64,000 bases of DNA, taken from contig NZ_JASITA010000005.1 in assembly GCF_030063415.1 (NCBI RefSeq), forward strand, positions 62,001 through 126,000, in the 5' to 3' direction. Each line of letters opens with the position of its first letter. Within the stretch, counting starts at the first letter, position 1. A model generated the notes under the pieces. The model searched no databases. It saw nothing but the letters and a program-made list of their open reading frames with translations, and was not told where the DNA came from. A program made the position numbers and the translations under genes. Below, one piece after another: positions 1 through 9,000 of the stretch. The DNA is from Streptomyces sp. H27-C3 (GTDB lineage: Bacteria > Actinomycetota > Actinomycetes > Streptomycetales > Streptomycetaceae).

Positions 1-356
1 CGTATCTGACGGCCGAGATCGAGGAGCTGCCCGAGGAGCTCGGGGAGGGCGCGGGCACGCTCGCCGAGGGCGTGCTGCGGGCCTTCCGCAACTACCAGAA
101 GCGCCTCGCGGGAGCGCGGGAGCGTTCACTGGCGAGCGGCGCGGAGCTGCCGGACGAGCCCTCGGTGGTGTCGTACCTGGTCGCCGCGGCGACGGTCCTG
201 GACATCCCGGCGCGTCAGCGCCTGCTCCAGGCACCGGACGCGGCGACCCGGCTGCGCGAGGAGCTGAAAATCCTGCGCACCGAGACGGCCGTGATCCGCC
301 ATCTGCCTTCGCTGCCCGCCGTGGACCTGACCAGGACCCCGACCAGCCCCAACTGA
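1..356 (+). CDS. LON substrate-binding-domain protein, C-terminal part
   Basis: The frame is open from the left edge and ends in TGA at 354-356, giving about 117 residues of C-terminus, so the gene is truncated by the window. The visible part is mostly helical and charged, with acidic stretches (EIEELPEELGEG) followed by a helical bundle (VVSYLVAAATVLDIPARQRLLQAP) and LREELKILRTE. This resembles the C-terminal helical half of stand-alone Lon N-terminal (substrate-binding) domain proteins, and in Streptomyces such a gene commonly precedes a YbaK gene, as here. The family call is inference from this tail and synteny. No ATPase or protease domain is visible. Confidence 0.6.
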   Translation, partial: YLTAEIEELPEELGEGAGTLAEGVLRAFRNYQKRLAGARERSLASGAELPDEPSVVSYLVAAATVLDIPARQRLLQAPDAATRLREELKILRTETAVIRHLPSLPAVDLTRTPTSPN

Positions 357-375
357 TCCCGGAGGCGGAGCCGCC

Positions 376-870
376 TTGGCGAAGAAGAAGCAGAGGTCGG
401 CGGGCACCCCCGCGACCGTGGCGCTGACCGCGGCGAACACGGCGTACACCCTGCACGCGTACGAGCACGACCCCGCCTCCCCGTCGTACGGCGAGGAGGC
501 CGCGCGGGCCCTGGGCGTTCCGGCGGACCGCGTCTTCAAGACGCTGGTCGCCGACGTGGACGGCGAGCTGACGGTGGCGGTCGTCCCGGTCGCGGGTTCG
601 CTGGACCTCAAGGCGCTGGCGTCGGCGGTCGGCGGCAAGCGCGCGGCCATGGCGGACCCGGCGGCGGCGGAACGCACGACGGGCTATGTACGGGGCGGGA
701 TCTCCCCGCTGGGCCAGCGCAAACGCCTGCGGACGGTGCTGGACTCCAGCGCGTCCGCGCACCCGACGGTGTGCGTGTCGGCGGGCCGCCGCGGCCTGGA
801 GGTAGAGCTGTCCCCGGCGGACCTGGCGGCGCTCACGGACGCGGTGATCGCGCCGATCGGACGCGCCTGA
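376..870 (+). CDS. ybaK: YbaK-family Cys-tRNA(Pro)/Cys-tRNA deacylase
   Basis: A 164-residue protein of the YbaK/ProX editing family, which hydrolyses Cys mischarged on tRNA(Pro) in the cytoplasm. The start is TTG at 376, preceded by GGAGG at 361-365. The family layout is visible: a basic N-terminus, YTLHAYEHDP, the SYGEEAARALGV segment, VFKTLVADVDGELTVAVVP, the lysine-containing LDLKALASAVGGKRA region and GYVRGGISPLGQRK. The length is typical for YbaK. It begins 19 bp after the LON-domain gene in the same direction, so the two are probably co-transcribed. Family confidence is high; the exact mischarged substrate is inferred. Confidence 0.9.
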   Translation: MAKKKQRSAGTPATVALTAANTAYTLHAYEHDPASPSYGEEAARALGVPADRVFKTLVADVDGELTVAVVPVAGSLDLKALASAVGGKRAAMADPAAAERTTGYVRGGISPLGQRKRLRTVLDSSASAHPTVCVSAGRRGLEVELSPADLAALTDAVIAPIGRA

Positions 871-941
871 CCCCTCGACGGCGGCCCCGTCCTCGACTAC
901 GACCGAGGGAACGCGGCTTTCCGACCGGGGAGGGGTACGCC

Positions 942-1016
942 ATGTCCAAGAAGACCCGTAAGCGCAAGTGGCGCATCAGGAAGGGCAAAGCGAACCACGG
1001 CCGCAGGCCGGCGTAG
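942..1016 (+). CDS. 24-residue basic protein resembling ribosomal protein bL37
   Basis: A tiny ORF with a strong ribosome binding site (GGGGAGGGG at about 927-935), ATG at 942 and TAG at 1014-1016. The product is extremely basic, with a run of Lys/Arg and the ending KANHGRRPA. That tail closely resembles the KANHGKRPNA end of mycobacterial bL37, a 24-residue protein of the large ribosomal subunit; the length also matches. The gene follows ybaK by 71 bp. Assignment to bL37 rests on remembered similarity of the tail and composition. Annotation pipelines with a minimum ORF length would miss it. Confidence 0.7.
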   Translation: MSKKTRKRKWRIRKGKANHGRRPA

Positions 1017-1268
1017 CGACCACCGCCCGCGACGCCGCTGCCCGAGGGCCGGGGAGCGGCGTTCGTCCGGCGCCGGGCGTCCGGACGGGGGCCGGAGGAC
1101 GTGCCGACGGCGGCAAGCAGCCGTCCGCGGTGCGGGACGGGCAAGCGGGTGTGACGGGGTGCGGGGCGGCTGAAGCGTGCCCTGCCACCGACAGGGGGCC
1201 TGCCCGCAGTTCCTGGAAGGGGCGGGTCGGGGGAGAAACGGCCTCGCCCGCCCCCGGCACCGGACCGG

Positions 1269-2003
1269 TCAGGCGGGTCGGCCGTCGCCCCCGCCCGCCT
1301 GCGGCGGCGGCTCCACTGCGCCGGGGCCTCCCGCGCCGGGCGCATGCCCCCGCGGAGGCTCCGGCGCGGTCATGGGCGCCCCGTAGTAGGGCGGCAGCTC
1401 CCACTCCGGCTCGGGGTCACGCGGCCCGAAGAGCGCCGTCAGCGCCAAATGGACCAACAGCGCCGCAAGCGGCCAGGCCAGCAGGGCGCCCTTCGCCGCG
1501 AGTTCGAGCGGCGCGTCGAAGGGCACTCCTTGCCCGACCTCACGCGCGCGGGCCACCACGTCATCCGGGCCGCCCCACACGCCGATCCCCCAGGCGAGGA
1601 GCGAGCCGAACAGCCCGCCCAGTGCCAGAGCGACCACCAGCGGAACACCGGCGCGCCGGTTGATCCAGAACACGACGGCCGCGCTCACCGCGCCGAAGGC
1701 GAGCGCGAGCAGGGCGAACGTGCCGTCCGCGCCCACCGCCTCCTCGCCCTCGGTGTCCTGGAGGAAGACGGCCTTCTCGGTGGAGACCAGCGGCACCCTG
1801 GGAGCCAGCCACATCCACAGCAGCCCGAGCGCCACACCCGCGACCGTCATGGCCGCGACCACCAACGCGGCCCTGGCGACCTCGGTCGACAGACTGGGCC
1901 CCTCGTCCACGGCGGGCTCGAAAGGAGGAACGGCCCCGGCGTCGGACTTCTGCCAGGGTTCGTTCGGCGGCTGCTGGTGAGGCGGCGTCAGGGGAGCGGT
2001 CAC
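1269..2003 (-). CDS. DUF2567-like multi-pass membrane protein
   Basis: A 244-residue protein starting at GTG 2003. An N-terminal proline-rich cytoplasmic segment is followed by about four hydrophobic helices: VARAALVVAAMTVAGVALGLLW, FALLALAFGAVSAAVVFWI, PLVVALALGGLFGSLLAWGIG and LLAWPLAALLVHLALTAL. The C-terminus is Pro/Gly-rich and carries PEWELPPYYG. This matches my memory of the Streptomyces DUF2567 family, whose function is unknown. It lies just downstream of the ABC exporter pair on the same strand, 34 bp after the permease stop, so it may belong to that transcript. Membrane topology is a direct reading; the family name is recalled. Confidence 0.6.
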   Translation of the reverse strand: MTAPLTPPHQQPPNEPWQKSDAGAVPPFEPAVDEGPSLSTEVARAALVVAAMTVAGVALGLLWMWLAPRVPLVSTEKAVFLQDTEGEEAVGADGTFALLALAFGAVSAAVVFWINRRAGVPLVVALALGGLFGSLLAWGIGVWGGPDDVVARAREVGQGVPFDAPLELAAKGALLAWPLAALLVHLALTALFGPRDPEPEWELPPYYGAPMTAPEPPRGHAPGAGGPGAVEPPPQAGGGDGRPA

Positions 2004-2037
2004 TCTGCCATCGTGCCAGGCCCCGCCGGCGCGTGCC

Positions 2038-2865
2038 TCACCGGACCGCTGCCCGCCGGTACGCCCAGGTGGCGAGCGCGAGCGACGCGACGCCGACCGC
2101 CGTGCAGACCGCGAGGTTGAGCGCGACGGCGGACCAGTCCGGCTGCGCGTCGAAGGTCCGCGCGAAGGCCTCCACGCCGTACGTCGACGGCAGGAGATCG
2201 CGGGCGTACGAGATGGGGCCGGGCAGCCGGTCGGCGGGCAGTACGCCGAGCAGCAGCGCCGCGGACATGCCCAGCTGGCCGAGGAGTGTGGCGAGTTCCT
2301 GCCGGGGCGCGAGCAGCCCGAGCGCCGCACCGAGCCCGGCGAGGGCCGCGCCGGCGAGCGGGACCACCGCGACCAGGATCCACAGGTGCGTGAGCGGGAG
2401 CTGGAAGAGCACACAGCCGACGACGGCTGTGACGAACGTGCCGGGAACGGTGAACGAGGCGTACGCGCCGGCCGCGCCCAGCACCACGGCGGCGGGCGGC
2501 ACGGGCAGGGTGGCGTAGTGGTCGAGCCCGCCGCTCGCCCGCAACTGCCCGAAATACTGGGCGAGGAGGTTGAGCGCGACGAACGCGACGACCAGCACAC
2601 TCGACCCCGCGACCACGGCCCGCGCCTCGCCCCCGCCGTCGACGACCCCACGCATCAGAACCATGATCCCGACGGACTGGAAGGTCGCCACGAAGAGCAG
2701 CGGAATGCGCGCCACCCTGGCCCGGGACAACTGCGCCCGGTAGACAGCGGCGAGCGACGGCAGCAGCCGCGCCCGGGGCGCCAGCGGCGCGGGCCACTCC
2801 TCGGCGGCCTTGACCTCCGCTCGGGTCCACGACCCGACGACCGCCTCAACAGGAACGACACTCAC
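2038..2865 (-). CDS. ABC-2 type transporter permease
   Basis: A 275-residue membrane protein with about six hydrophobic segments (for example LLFVATFQSVGIMVLMRGV, VLVVAFVALNLLAQYF, LWILVAVVPLAGAALAGLGAAL and LAVCTAVGVASLALATWAYRR), the usual size and pattern of ABC-2 permeases. The GTG start at 2865 overlaps the stop of the upstream ATPase by 4 bp (GTGA), so the pair is translationally coupled and should form one exporter in the cytoplasmic membrane. The substrate is unknown; in this family it is typically a drug, lipid or peptide. Confidence 0.85.
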   Translation of the reverse strand: MSVVPVEAVVGSWTRAEVKAAEEWPAPLAPRARLLPSLAAVYRAQLSRARVARIPLLFVATFQSVGIMVLMRGVVDGGGEARAVVAGSSVLVVAFVALNLLAQYFGQLRASGGLDHYATLPVPPAAVVLGAAGAYASFTVPGTFVTAVVGCVLFQLPLTHLWILVAVVPLAGAALAGLGAALGLLAPRQELATLLGQLGMSAALLLGVLPADRLPGPISYARDLLPSTYGVEAFARTFDAQPDWSAVALNLAVCTAVGVASLALATWAYRRAAVR

Positions 2866-3875
2866 CCCTTGACCAGCCCCTTCGTGTTCCCGCCGAGTGC
2901 GAGATAGACGTCCTCCAGGCTCGGCGTGGCCAGAGTGAAGTCGTCGAGCGCCGCGAAGGCGGCGCCCCCGGTCACCGCGGCGACGGCCGCCCGCGCCTCG
3001 TCGGGCGCGAGGCGCAGCACCCAGCGGCGGCCGGACTCCTGCGCGGATTCCCGCAGCGCCGCGACCTCGGGCACCTCCAGCGGCGCCCGCTCCCGCCATA
3101 CGAGGTCGAGCCGTACTTCCCCGGCGACCTGCGCCTTGAGCCCGGCGGGGGTGTCGCACGCGATGACCTTGCCGCGTTCGAGCACCGCGACCCGGTCGAG
3201 GACGGTCTCGGCCTCGATGACGTTGTGCGTGACGAGTAGGACGGTCGCGCCGTTCTCGGCCCTTCGCCGGTCGACGGCGGCCCACACCGCACGCCGCGCG
3301 ACGGGGTCCATGCCGGTGGTGGGTTCGTCCAGTACGAGTACCGGCCGCTCACCCACCAGCACGGCGGCAAAACACGCGAGCCGCCGCTGCCCACCGGACA
3401 GCTTCTTGAGCGCGCGCCCGGCGATCTCGGTCAGTCCGAGCTCTTCGAGTACGTCGTCCCGCTCGGCCCGCGCCGCTTTCGCGGTGAGCCCGCGCAGGCG
3501 TCCGGTGGTCTCGGCGGCGAGCGACACAGTCAGTTCGTCGAGCGCGGTCGATTCCTGCCCGAGATATCCGACGAGCCGCGCGGCCCGCTCCGGGTAGCGC
3601 ACGAGGTCGTGCCCGAGCAGCTCCACGGTGCCGGAGTCGGGCCTCATCAGACCGGTGAGCTGGCGCACGAGCGTCGTTTTCCCGGCGCCGTTGGGCCCGA
3701 GCAGCCCGAAGATCTCGCCGCGTCGCACATCGAGGGAGATGCCGTCGGTGGCCCGCACCTCGGGCGTCGCGGGTGTCCCGCGTCGGCCCCGGGCGGCGGG
3801 ATAGGTCTTGACCAGCTCTCGCACGGCACACACGACTCCCGTGTCGCGTCCCGCCTGCGCTGCGCCCGTACTCAC
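2862..3875 (-). CDS. ABC transporter ATP-binding protein (exporter type)
   Basis: A 337-residue ATPase that energises the adjacent ABC-2 permease. Walker A (GPNGAGKT), Q-loop region (YLGQESTALDELTV), signature (LSGGQRR), Walker B (VLVLDEPTTGMD) and the switch histidine (LLVTHN) are all intact and in order. A C-terminal extension of about 90 residues is typical of DrrA/CcmA-like exporters. The start is taken as GTG 3875, just before the VCAVRELVKTYPA beta strand; upstream sequence in the same frame runs into the 16-bp tandem repeat and is unlikely to be coding. The 4-bp overlap with the permease indicates coupling. Confidence 0.85.
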   Translation of the reverse strand: MSTGAAQAGRDTGVVCAVRELVKTYPAARGRRGTPATPEVRATDGISLDVRRGEIFGLLGPNGAGKTTLVRQLTGLMRPDSGTVELLGHDLVRYPERAARLVGYLGQESTALDELTVSLAAETTGRLRGLTAKAARAERDDVLEELGLTEIAGRALKKLSGGQRRLACFAAVLVGERPVLVLDEPTTGMDPVARRAVWAAVDRRRAENGATVLLVTHNVIEAETVLDRVAVLERGKVIACDTPAGLKAQVAGEVRLDLVWRERAPLEVPEVAALRESAQESGRRWVLRLAPDEARAAVAAVTGGAAFAALDDFTLATPSLEDVYLALGGNTKGLVKG

Positions 3876-3988
3876 GAGGGACGAGCCTACGGGGTTCCGG
3901 CCCCCGCACGGCCCGCGGGTCACCTCCCACGCCCACGGCGCGACCCCGCCCCTTCGGCCGAGCCCGGCAACAACAGACCGCGCGGCGC

Positions 3989-4050
3989 GAAGCAACCCTG
4001 GCACGAAGCAACCCTGGCACGAAGCAACCCTGGCACGAAGCAACCCTGGC
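3989..4050. repeat. 16-bp tandem repeat, about four copies
   Basis: The unit GAAGCAACCCTGGCAC occurs three times exactly (3989-4004, 4005-4020, 4021-4036), followed by a partial fourth copy ending in GGCGG (4037-4050). It lies between the ABC ATPase start and the NYN gene end, and is noncoding. Because 16 is not a multiple of 3, any translation cycles through three frames, which creates spurious ORFs. Likely a variable-number minisatellite. Confidence 0.9.
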
Positions 4051-4101
4051 GGGGTCCGGGGCCGGCCCCGGTTCGGGAAGGGGCGGGTAGGGGAACAGTC
4101 C
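4051..4101. repeat. Dispersed GC-rich intergenic repeat, copy A
   Basis: The block GGGGTCCGGGGCCGGCCCCG, continuing as GTTCGGGAAGGGGCGGGTAG and GGGAACAG, closely matches the block at 26360-26410. This type of sequence is common between genes in Streptomyces. It abuts the tandem repeat and sits 3' of the NYN gene. Confidence 0.7.
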
Positions 4102-4146
4102 CGCAGGGACCCGAGCCCCCGCGCCCGCCTCGCCCCACTCCCCGCG

Positions 4147-5487
4147 CTACTCCCCCGTCGTCACATGCTGCTCCGCCGCCGCCCGCACATCGATCTCCCG
4201 CCAGAACCCCGCCCTGATCGCGTACCGGTCGTGCTCGTCGATCTGATCGTCCTTGTGCGCCAGCAGCCCGAACCGCGCCGCGTACCGCAGCAGTTCACCA
4301 TCGATGCGGTGCGGGATCCGCGGATACATCGTCGAGAGCTTCTGGGTGTGTCCCGGCTCCGGCAGCCGCTCCATCCAGCGCCGGGCGAAGACCTGCCCGA
4401 CCTCGAAGGGGTCGCCGCCGACCGTGGTGATGTCCTCCTCACGGTCCGCCCAACGCTGCTCCGCGCTCGTCAGCTGCGCAAGCGTCGGCAGCGACGCGGT
4501 CTCGGGCGGCTCGCCGAGCGCGCTGCCGCCGCCGGGGCGCTCGACCCAACCCTTGTCGGACGACCACCGCAGCGTCGCCCCGGCGGGACTCGTGCCCGGC
4601 GGCGTCGGATGCTGCGCCGCCTGCGTCCCGGGACCGCGCAGGCTCGCGAGGTCCTTCGGCGTCGGAACACCCCGCGCACCGTGCGCCTCGTGCGCCTCAT
4701 GCGGCTGCCCGGCTCCGTCCGCCGTCGCGCCGGGCGCCGCCGCACCCGCCCCCTCGGCGTCCGGTGCGGCAACCGACCCGTTCCGCACGGCCTGTGCCTG
4801 GGCATGGGCCCGCGCGTCGGCCTGTGCCTGCGCCGCCCGCTCCGCGGATGCGGCGAGCGCCGACTCCGGCAGCGGGGCCGACAGGATCGCGGCGATTTCC
4901 GGCCGCGGAGCCGGCGGCGGCGAGCAGATCCCGCCGAGGTCCTTCGCCCGTACCGCCTTGGTGATCCACGCCCGGTCCAGGACCCGCCGCTCGTCGGCCT
5001 CGGCGACCAGGTCCTCGGACTGGTTGTAGTCACCGTCAGCGGCCTGCACCGCCCACAGGTGCATCGCGACGCCGTGCTCCTTGGCGGACATCAGGCCCGG
5101 CAGCAGATCGCCGTCCCCGGTCACCAGCACAATATCGGAGCAGGCGCGATTTCTGGCCAGTTCGGTCAGCTCCGCGTGCATCGCGGCGTCGACGCCCTTC
5201 TGCGCCCAGCGCCCGTCGCTGCGGGTCAGCGCACCCAGCCTGACCGTCACGCGCGGCATGACCCGCAAACGCCGGTGCTCGGGCTGCGGCACCCGGTCGG
5301 GGGCCCCGTCGAACCAGTAGATGCGCAGCAGCGGCTTCTCGGTATCGGCCTCCGCCCGCTCTCGGAGGCCCTGGATCAGGGCCGCGTGATCGACGGTGAT
5401 GCGGGAACGGGCCGGTTCTCCGGCCAGCAGGCTCGCGGCGGCGCCCAGCAGATAGCCGGCGTCCACCAGGACGACGCAGCGGTCCAC
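4147..5487 (-). CDS. NYN (PIN-like nuclease fold) domain protein
   Basis: A 446-residue protein. The N-terminal ~200 residues form a NYN domain with the acidic positions expected of the PIN-like fold: VVLVDAGYLLG, RIYWFDGAPD, KGVDAAMHAEL and IVLVTGDGDLLPG, consistent with a metal-dependent RNase. The middle (about 230-320) is Ala/Gly/Pro-rich and probably disordered. The last ~110 residues form a conserved winged-helix-like region (QRWADREEDITTVGGDPFEVGQVFARRW...). I chose the second GTG (5487) because the GAGGG at about 5496-5500 then lies 8 nt upstream; the alternative GTG at 5496 would put that site against the start. The substrate is unknown. Confidence 0.8.
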   Translation of the reverse strand: MDRCVVLVDAGYLLGAAASLLAGEPARSRITVDHAALIQGLRERAEADTEKPLLRIYWFDGAPDRVPQPEHRRLRVMPRVTVRLGALTRSDGRWAQKGVDAAMHAELTELARNRACSDIVLVTGDGDLLPGLMSAKEHGVAMHLWAVQAADGDYNQSEDLVAEADERRVLDRAWITKAVRAKDLGGICSPPPAPRPEIAAILSAPLPESALAASAERAAQAQADARAHAQAQAVRNGSVAAPDAEGAGAAAPGATADGAGQPHEAHEAHGARGVPTPKDLASLRGPGTQAAQHPTPPGTSPAGATLRWSSDKGWVERPGGGSALGEPPETASLPTLAQLTSAEQRWADREEDITTVGGDPFEVGQVFARRWMERLPEPGHTQKLSTMYPRIPHRIDGELLRYAARFGLLAHKDDQIDEHDRYAIRAGFWREIDVRAAAEQHVTTGE

Positions 5488-5720
5488 GCGTTCCACCCTC
5501 TTTCGGGAACCTCGGGATCGGAAGTGCTTCAGGCTTCCTTCGAGTCTGCCCGACTACGCAGGGGTTAACGGCCGGAACTCGATCATCGGCGTGGCGTATC
5601 CGTAAGTTGCGCTGCGCCAGACCCGATTACGCACGGTAATGATCCAAAATGCGCGCTTTGTCGCGACGTGTGAATCTGGTTCCGGCCCTGGCCCCTAGAC
5701 CCCCCGCAGGAGGCAGCACC

Positions 5721-5903
5721 ATGGCCAAGAACAACAAGAATCGCAAGCAGGGCGCCCAGCAGGACCGGGCGTCCGCAGCGGAGCGTGGATCGGAGCAGGC
5801 GAAGGACAACGCCTTCGAGGCCCAGACCGAGCCGCAGAAGATGGCGCAGGGCAGCCCTGCCGATGTTGCCCGTAAGCACCAGAAGCGCTTCGGCCACAAC
5901 TGA
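5721..5903 (+). CDS. 60-residue hydrophilic conserved small protein
   Basis: A short ORF with a strong ribosome binding site (CAGGAGG at 5707-5713) and ATG at 5721. The product is very polar and predicted disordered, with an N-terminus rich in Lys/Asn/Gln (MAKNNKNRKQGAQQ), a middle rich in Glu/Ala and the end ARKHQKRFGHN. It has no Cys, no hydrophobic helix and no signal peptide. I know of similar small proteins in other Streptomyces but no established function. It stands alone, divergent from the NYN gene and convergent with dnaE, with a strong terminator directly downstream. Confidence 0.75.
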   Translation: MAKNNKNRKQGAQQDRASAAERGSEQAKDNAFEAQTEPQKMAQGSPADVARKHQKRFGHN

Positions 5904-5919
5904 CCGAGCGTGACAGCGT

Positions 5920-5947
5920 GCCGTGAGGCGTCATGACGCCTCACGGC
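5920..5947. repeat. 28-bp perfect palindrome
   Basis: GCCGTGAGGCGTCA followed immediately by its exact reverse complement (14+14, no loop). It sits 17 bp after the stop of the 60-residue ORF and 8 bp before the main terminator hairpin. It may be an extra transcript-end hairpin or a protein-binding site. Confidence 0.8.
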
Positions 5948-5955
5948 GACCGCTC

Positions 5956-6001
5956 ATGCCGAAGGGGCGCCCCCGTGACGACGGGGGCGCCCCTTCGGCA
6001 T
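5956..6001. terminator. Bidirectional hairpin terminator between small ORF and dnaE
   Basis: A perfect 21-bp stem (5956-5976 with 5981-6001) with a GACG loop, lying between convergent genes ending at 5903 and 6016. No U-tract follows, as is usual for Streptomyces terminators. Confidence 0.85.
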
Positions 6002-6015
6002 GCGTGCGGCGGCGG

Positions 6016-9000
6016 CTAGCCGGCGAGGCAGGACGGGCCGAGCAGCACCTTCAGGTCGCCGAAGAGCGCGGGGTCCGGCTGCACGCGGTGCCGGTCGAGC
6101 CGCAGCACCGTCGTCTTGCGCGCCCCCTGGAGCTTGATCCGGACCTCGGTGTTGCCCCGGTGGTGCTTGAGGATCTCGCCGAGCTTGGTCACCATCGGCG
6201 GCGTGACCTTCACCGTCGGGATGGTGAGGACCACCGGCGCGTTCGTCCCCGCCGACGACACGTCGGGGACCATCAGCTCCATGGCGACGAGCCGCGGGAT
6301 GTCCTCGCGCTTGTCGAGGCGCCCCTTGACGAAGACCACGGTGTCCTCGACGAGCTGGGTCGAGACCAGCTGGTACGTCGCGGGGAAGAACATGCACTCG
6401 ATGGAGCCGGCCAGGTCCTCGACCGTGGCGATCGCCCATGCGTTGCCCTGCTTGGTCATCTTGCGCTGGAGGCCGGAGATGATGCCGCCGATGGTGACGA
6501 TCGCACCGTCGGAGTGCTCACCGCCGGTGAGCTGCGAGATCGCCGCGTCGGCCTTGTCCGACAGCACGTGCTCGATGCCGAAGAGCGGGTGGTCGGAAAC
6601 GTACAGACCGAGCATTTCCCGCTCCTGCGCCAGCAGGTAGGACTTGTCCCACTCGATGTCGGAGAACTCGATGTCGAGCCCGAAGCCGGGCGCGTCACCG
6701 TCCTCGTCGCCCCCGCCGAACAGGTCGAACTGCCCCTCGGCCTCCTTGCGCTTGACCTGCACCACATTGTCGATCATCGGCTCGTGGTGCGCGACCAGGC
6801 CCTTGCGGGTGTGGCCCATCTCGTCGAAGGCACCGGCCTTGATGAGGGATTCCACGGTCCGCTTGTTGCACACGACCGCCTCGACCTTGTCGAGGAAGTC
6901 CGGGAAGGAGGCGTACTTACCCTTCGCCTTGCGGCAGCGGATGATCGAGTCCACCACGTTCTGCCCGACGTTGCGGATGGCGGTCAGGCCGAAGAGGATC
7001 ACGTCGTCGCCCTGGGCGGCGAAGTTCGACTGGGACTCGTTCACATTGGGCGGCAGCACCTTGATACCCATGCGGCGGCACTCGTTGAGATAGACCGCCG
7101 ACTTGTCCTTGTCGTCCTTGACCGAGGTCAGCAGCGCCGCCATGTACTCGGCGGGGTAGTTCGCCTTGAGGTAGGCCGTCCAGTAGGTGACAAGACCGTA
7201 CGCCGAGGAGTGCGCCTTGTTGAACGCGTATCCGGCGAACGGGACCAGCACGTCCCACAGGGCCTGGATCGCCGAGTCCGAGTAGTTGTTGTTCTTGGCG
7301 CCGGCCTGGAACAGAACGAAGTTCTTGGCGAGCTCGTCGGGCTTCTTCTTGCCCATCACGCGGCGCAGGATGTCGGCCTCGCCCAGCGAGTAGCCGGCGA
7401 CGATCTGGGCGGCCTTCTGCACCTGCTCCTGGTACACGATGAGGCCGTACGTCATGCCGAGAACCTCGCTGAGCGGGGCCTCCAGCTCAGGGTGGATCGG
7501 CGTGATCTCCTGCTGCTTGTTCTTGCGCAGGGCGTAGTTCGTGTGCGAGTTCATGCCCATCGGGCCCGGCCGGTACAGGGCGCCGACGGCGGAGATGTCC
7601 TCGAAGTGGTCGGGCTTCATCAGCCGCAGCAGCGACCGCATCGGCCCGCCGTCGAACTGGAAGACGCCCAGCGTGTCACCGCGGCAGAGCAGCTCGTACG
7701 TCTTGGGGTCGTCCAGCGCCAGGCTGAGCATCTCCAGGTCGATGCCCTTGTTGGCCTTCACCATCTTGACGGCGTCGTCCATGATCGTGAGGTTGCGCAG
7801 GCCGAGAAAGTCCATCTTCAGCAGGCCGAGCGACTCGCACTGCGGGTAGTCCCACTGCGTGATGGTGACGCCGTCGGAGTGCCGCACCCACACCGGGACG
7901 TGGTCGGTGATCGTCTCGCTGGACATGATCACGCCGGCCGCGTGCACACCCATCTGCCGGACCAGGCCCTCCACACCCTTCGCGGTGTCGATGACCTTCT
8001 GGACGTCCGGCTCGTTCTCGTACATCGCCCGGATCTCGCCCGCCTCGCTGTAGCGCGGGTGCTTCGGGTCGGTGATGCCGTTGAGGTCGATGCCCTTGCC
8101 CAGCACATCGGCGGGCATCGCCTTGGTGAGCCGGTCCCCCATCGCGTACGGGTAGCCGAGGACGCGGGCGGAGTCCTTGATCGCGTTCTTCGCCTTGATC
8201 TTGCCGTACGTACCGATCATGGCGACCTTGTCGGCCCCGTACTTCTCTGTGACGTACCTGATCACCTCGCCGCGCCTGCGCTCGTCGAAGTCGATGTCGA
8301 CATCGGGCATGGAGACGCGCTCGGGGTTGAGGAACCGCTCGAAGATCAGACCGTGCTCGATCGGGTCGAGGTCGGTGATGCCCATCGCGTACGAAACGAT
8401 CGAACCGGCCGCCGAGCCGCGCCCGGGGCCCACCGCGATGCCGTTCTTCTTCGCCCACATGATGAAGTCGGCGACCACCAGGAAGTACCCGGGGAAGCCC
8501 ATGTCGATGATGATGCCCATCTCGTACTCGACCTGCTTGAGCCGGTCGTCCGGGATGGTGCCGGGGAAGCGCCTGGCCATGCCGCGCATGGTCTCCTCGC
8601 GGAACCAGCTGACCTCGGTGTACCCGTCGGGGATGTCGAACTTCGGCATCAGGTTCCGCTCCTGGAACCAGCCGTCGGTGTCGATCTGCTCCGCGACGAG
8701 CAGCGTGTTGGCGCAGCCCTGCTGCCAGGCCTCGGAGGAGTCCACGGCGTACATCTCGTCGGTGGACTTCAGGTAGTAGCCGGTGCCGTCGAAGCGGAAG
8801 CGGTCCGGGTCGGAGAGGTTCTTTCCGGTCTGGATGCACAGCAGGGCGTCGTGCGCGGTCGCCTCCTTCGCGTAGGTGTAGTGCGAGTCGTTGGTGACCA
8901 GCGGCGGGATGTTCAGCTTCTTGCCGACTGCCAGAAGCCCCTCGCGGACGCGGCGCTCGATCTCGATGCCGTGGTCCATCAGCTCCAGGAAGTACTTGCC

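Noticed and set aside
3808..5568. Plus-strand frame through the 16-bp tandem repeat
   Set aside because: It lies antisense to the NYN gene and draws its first part from repeat DNA.
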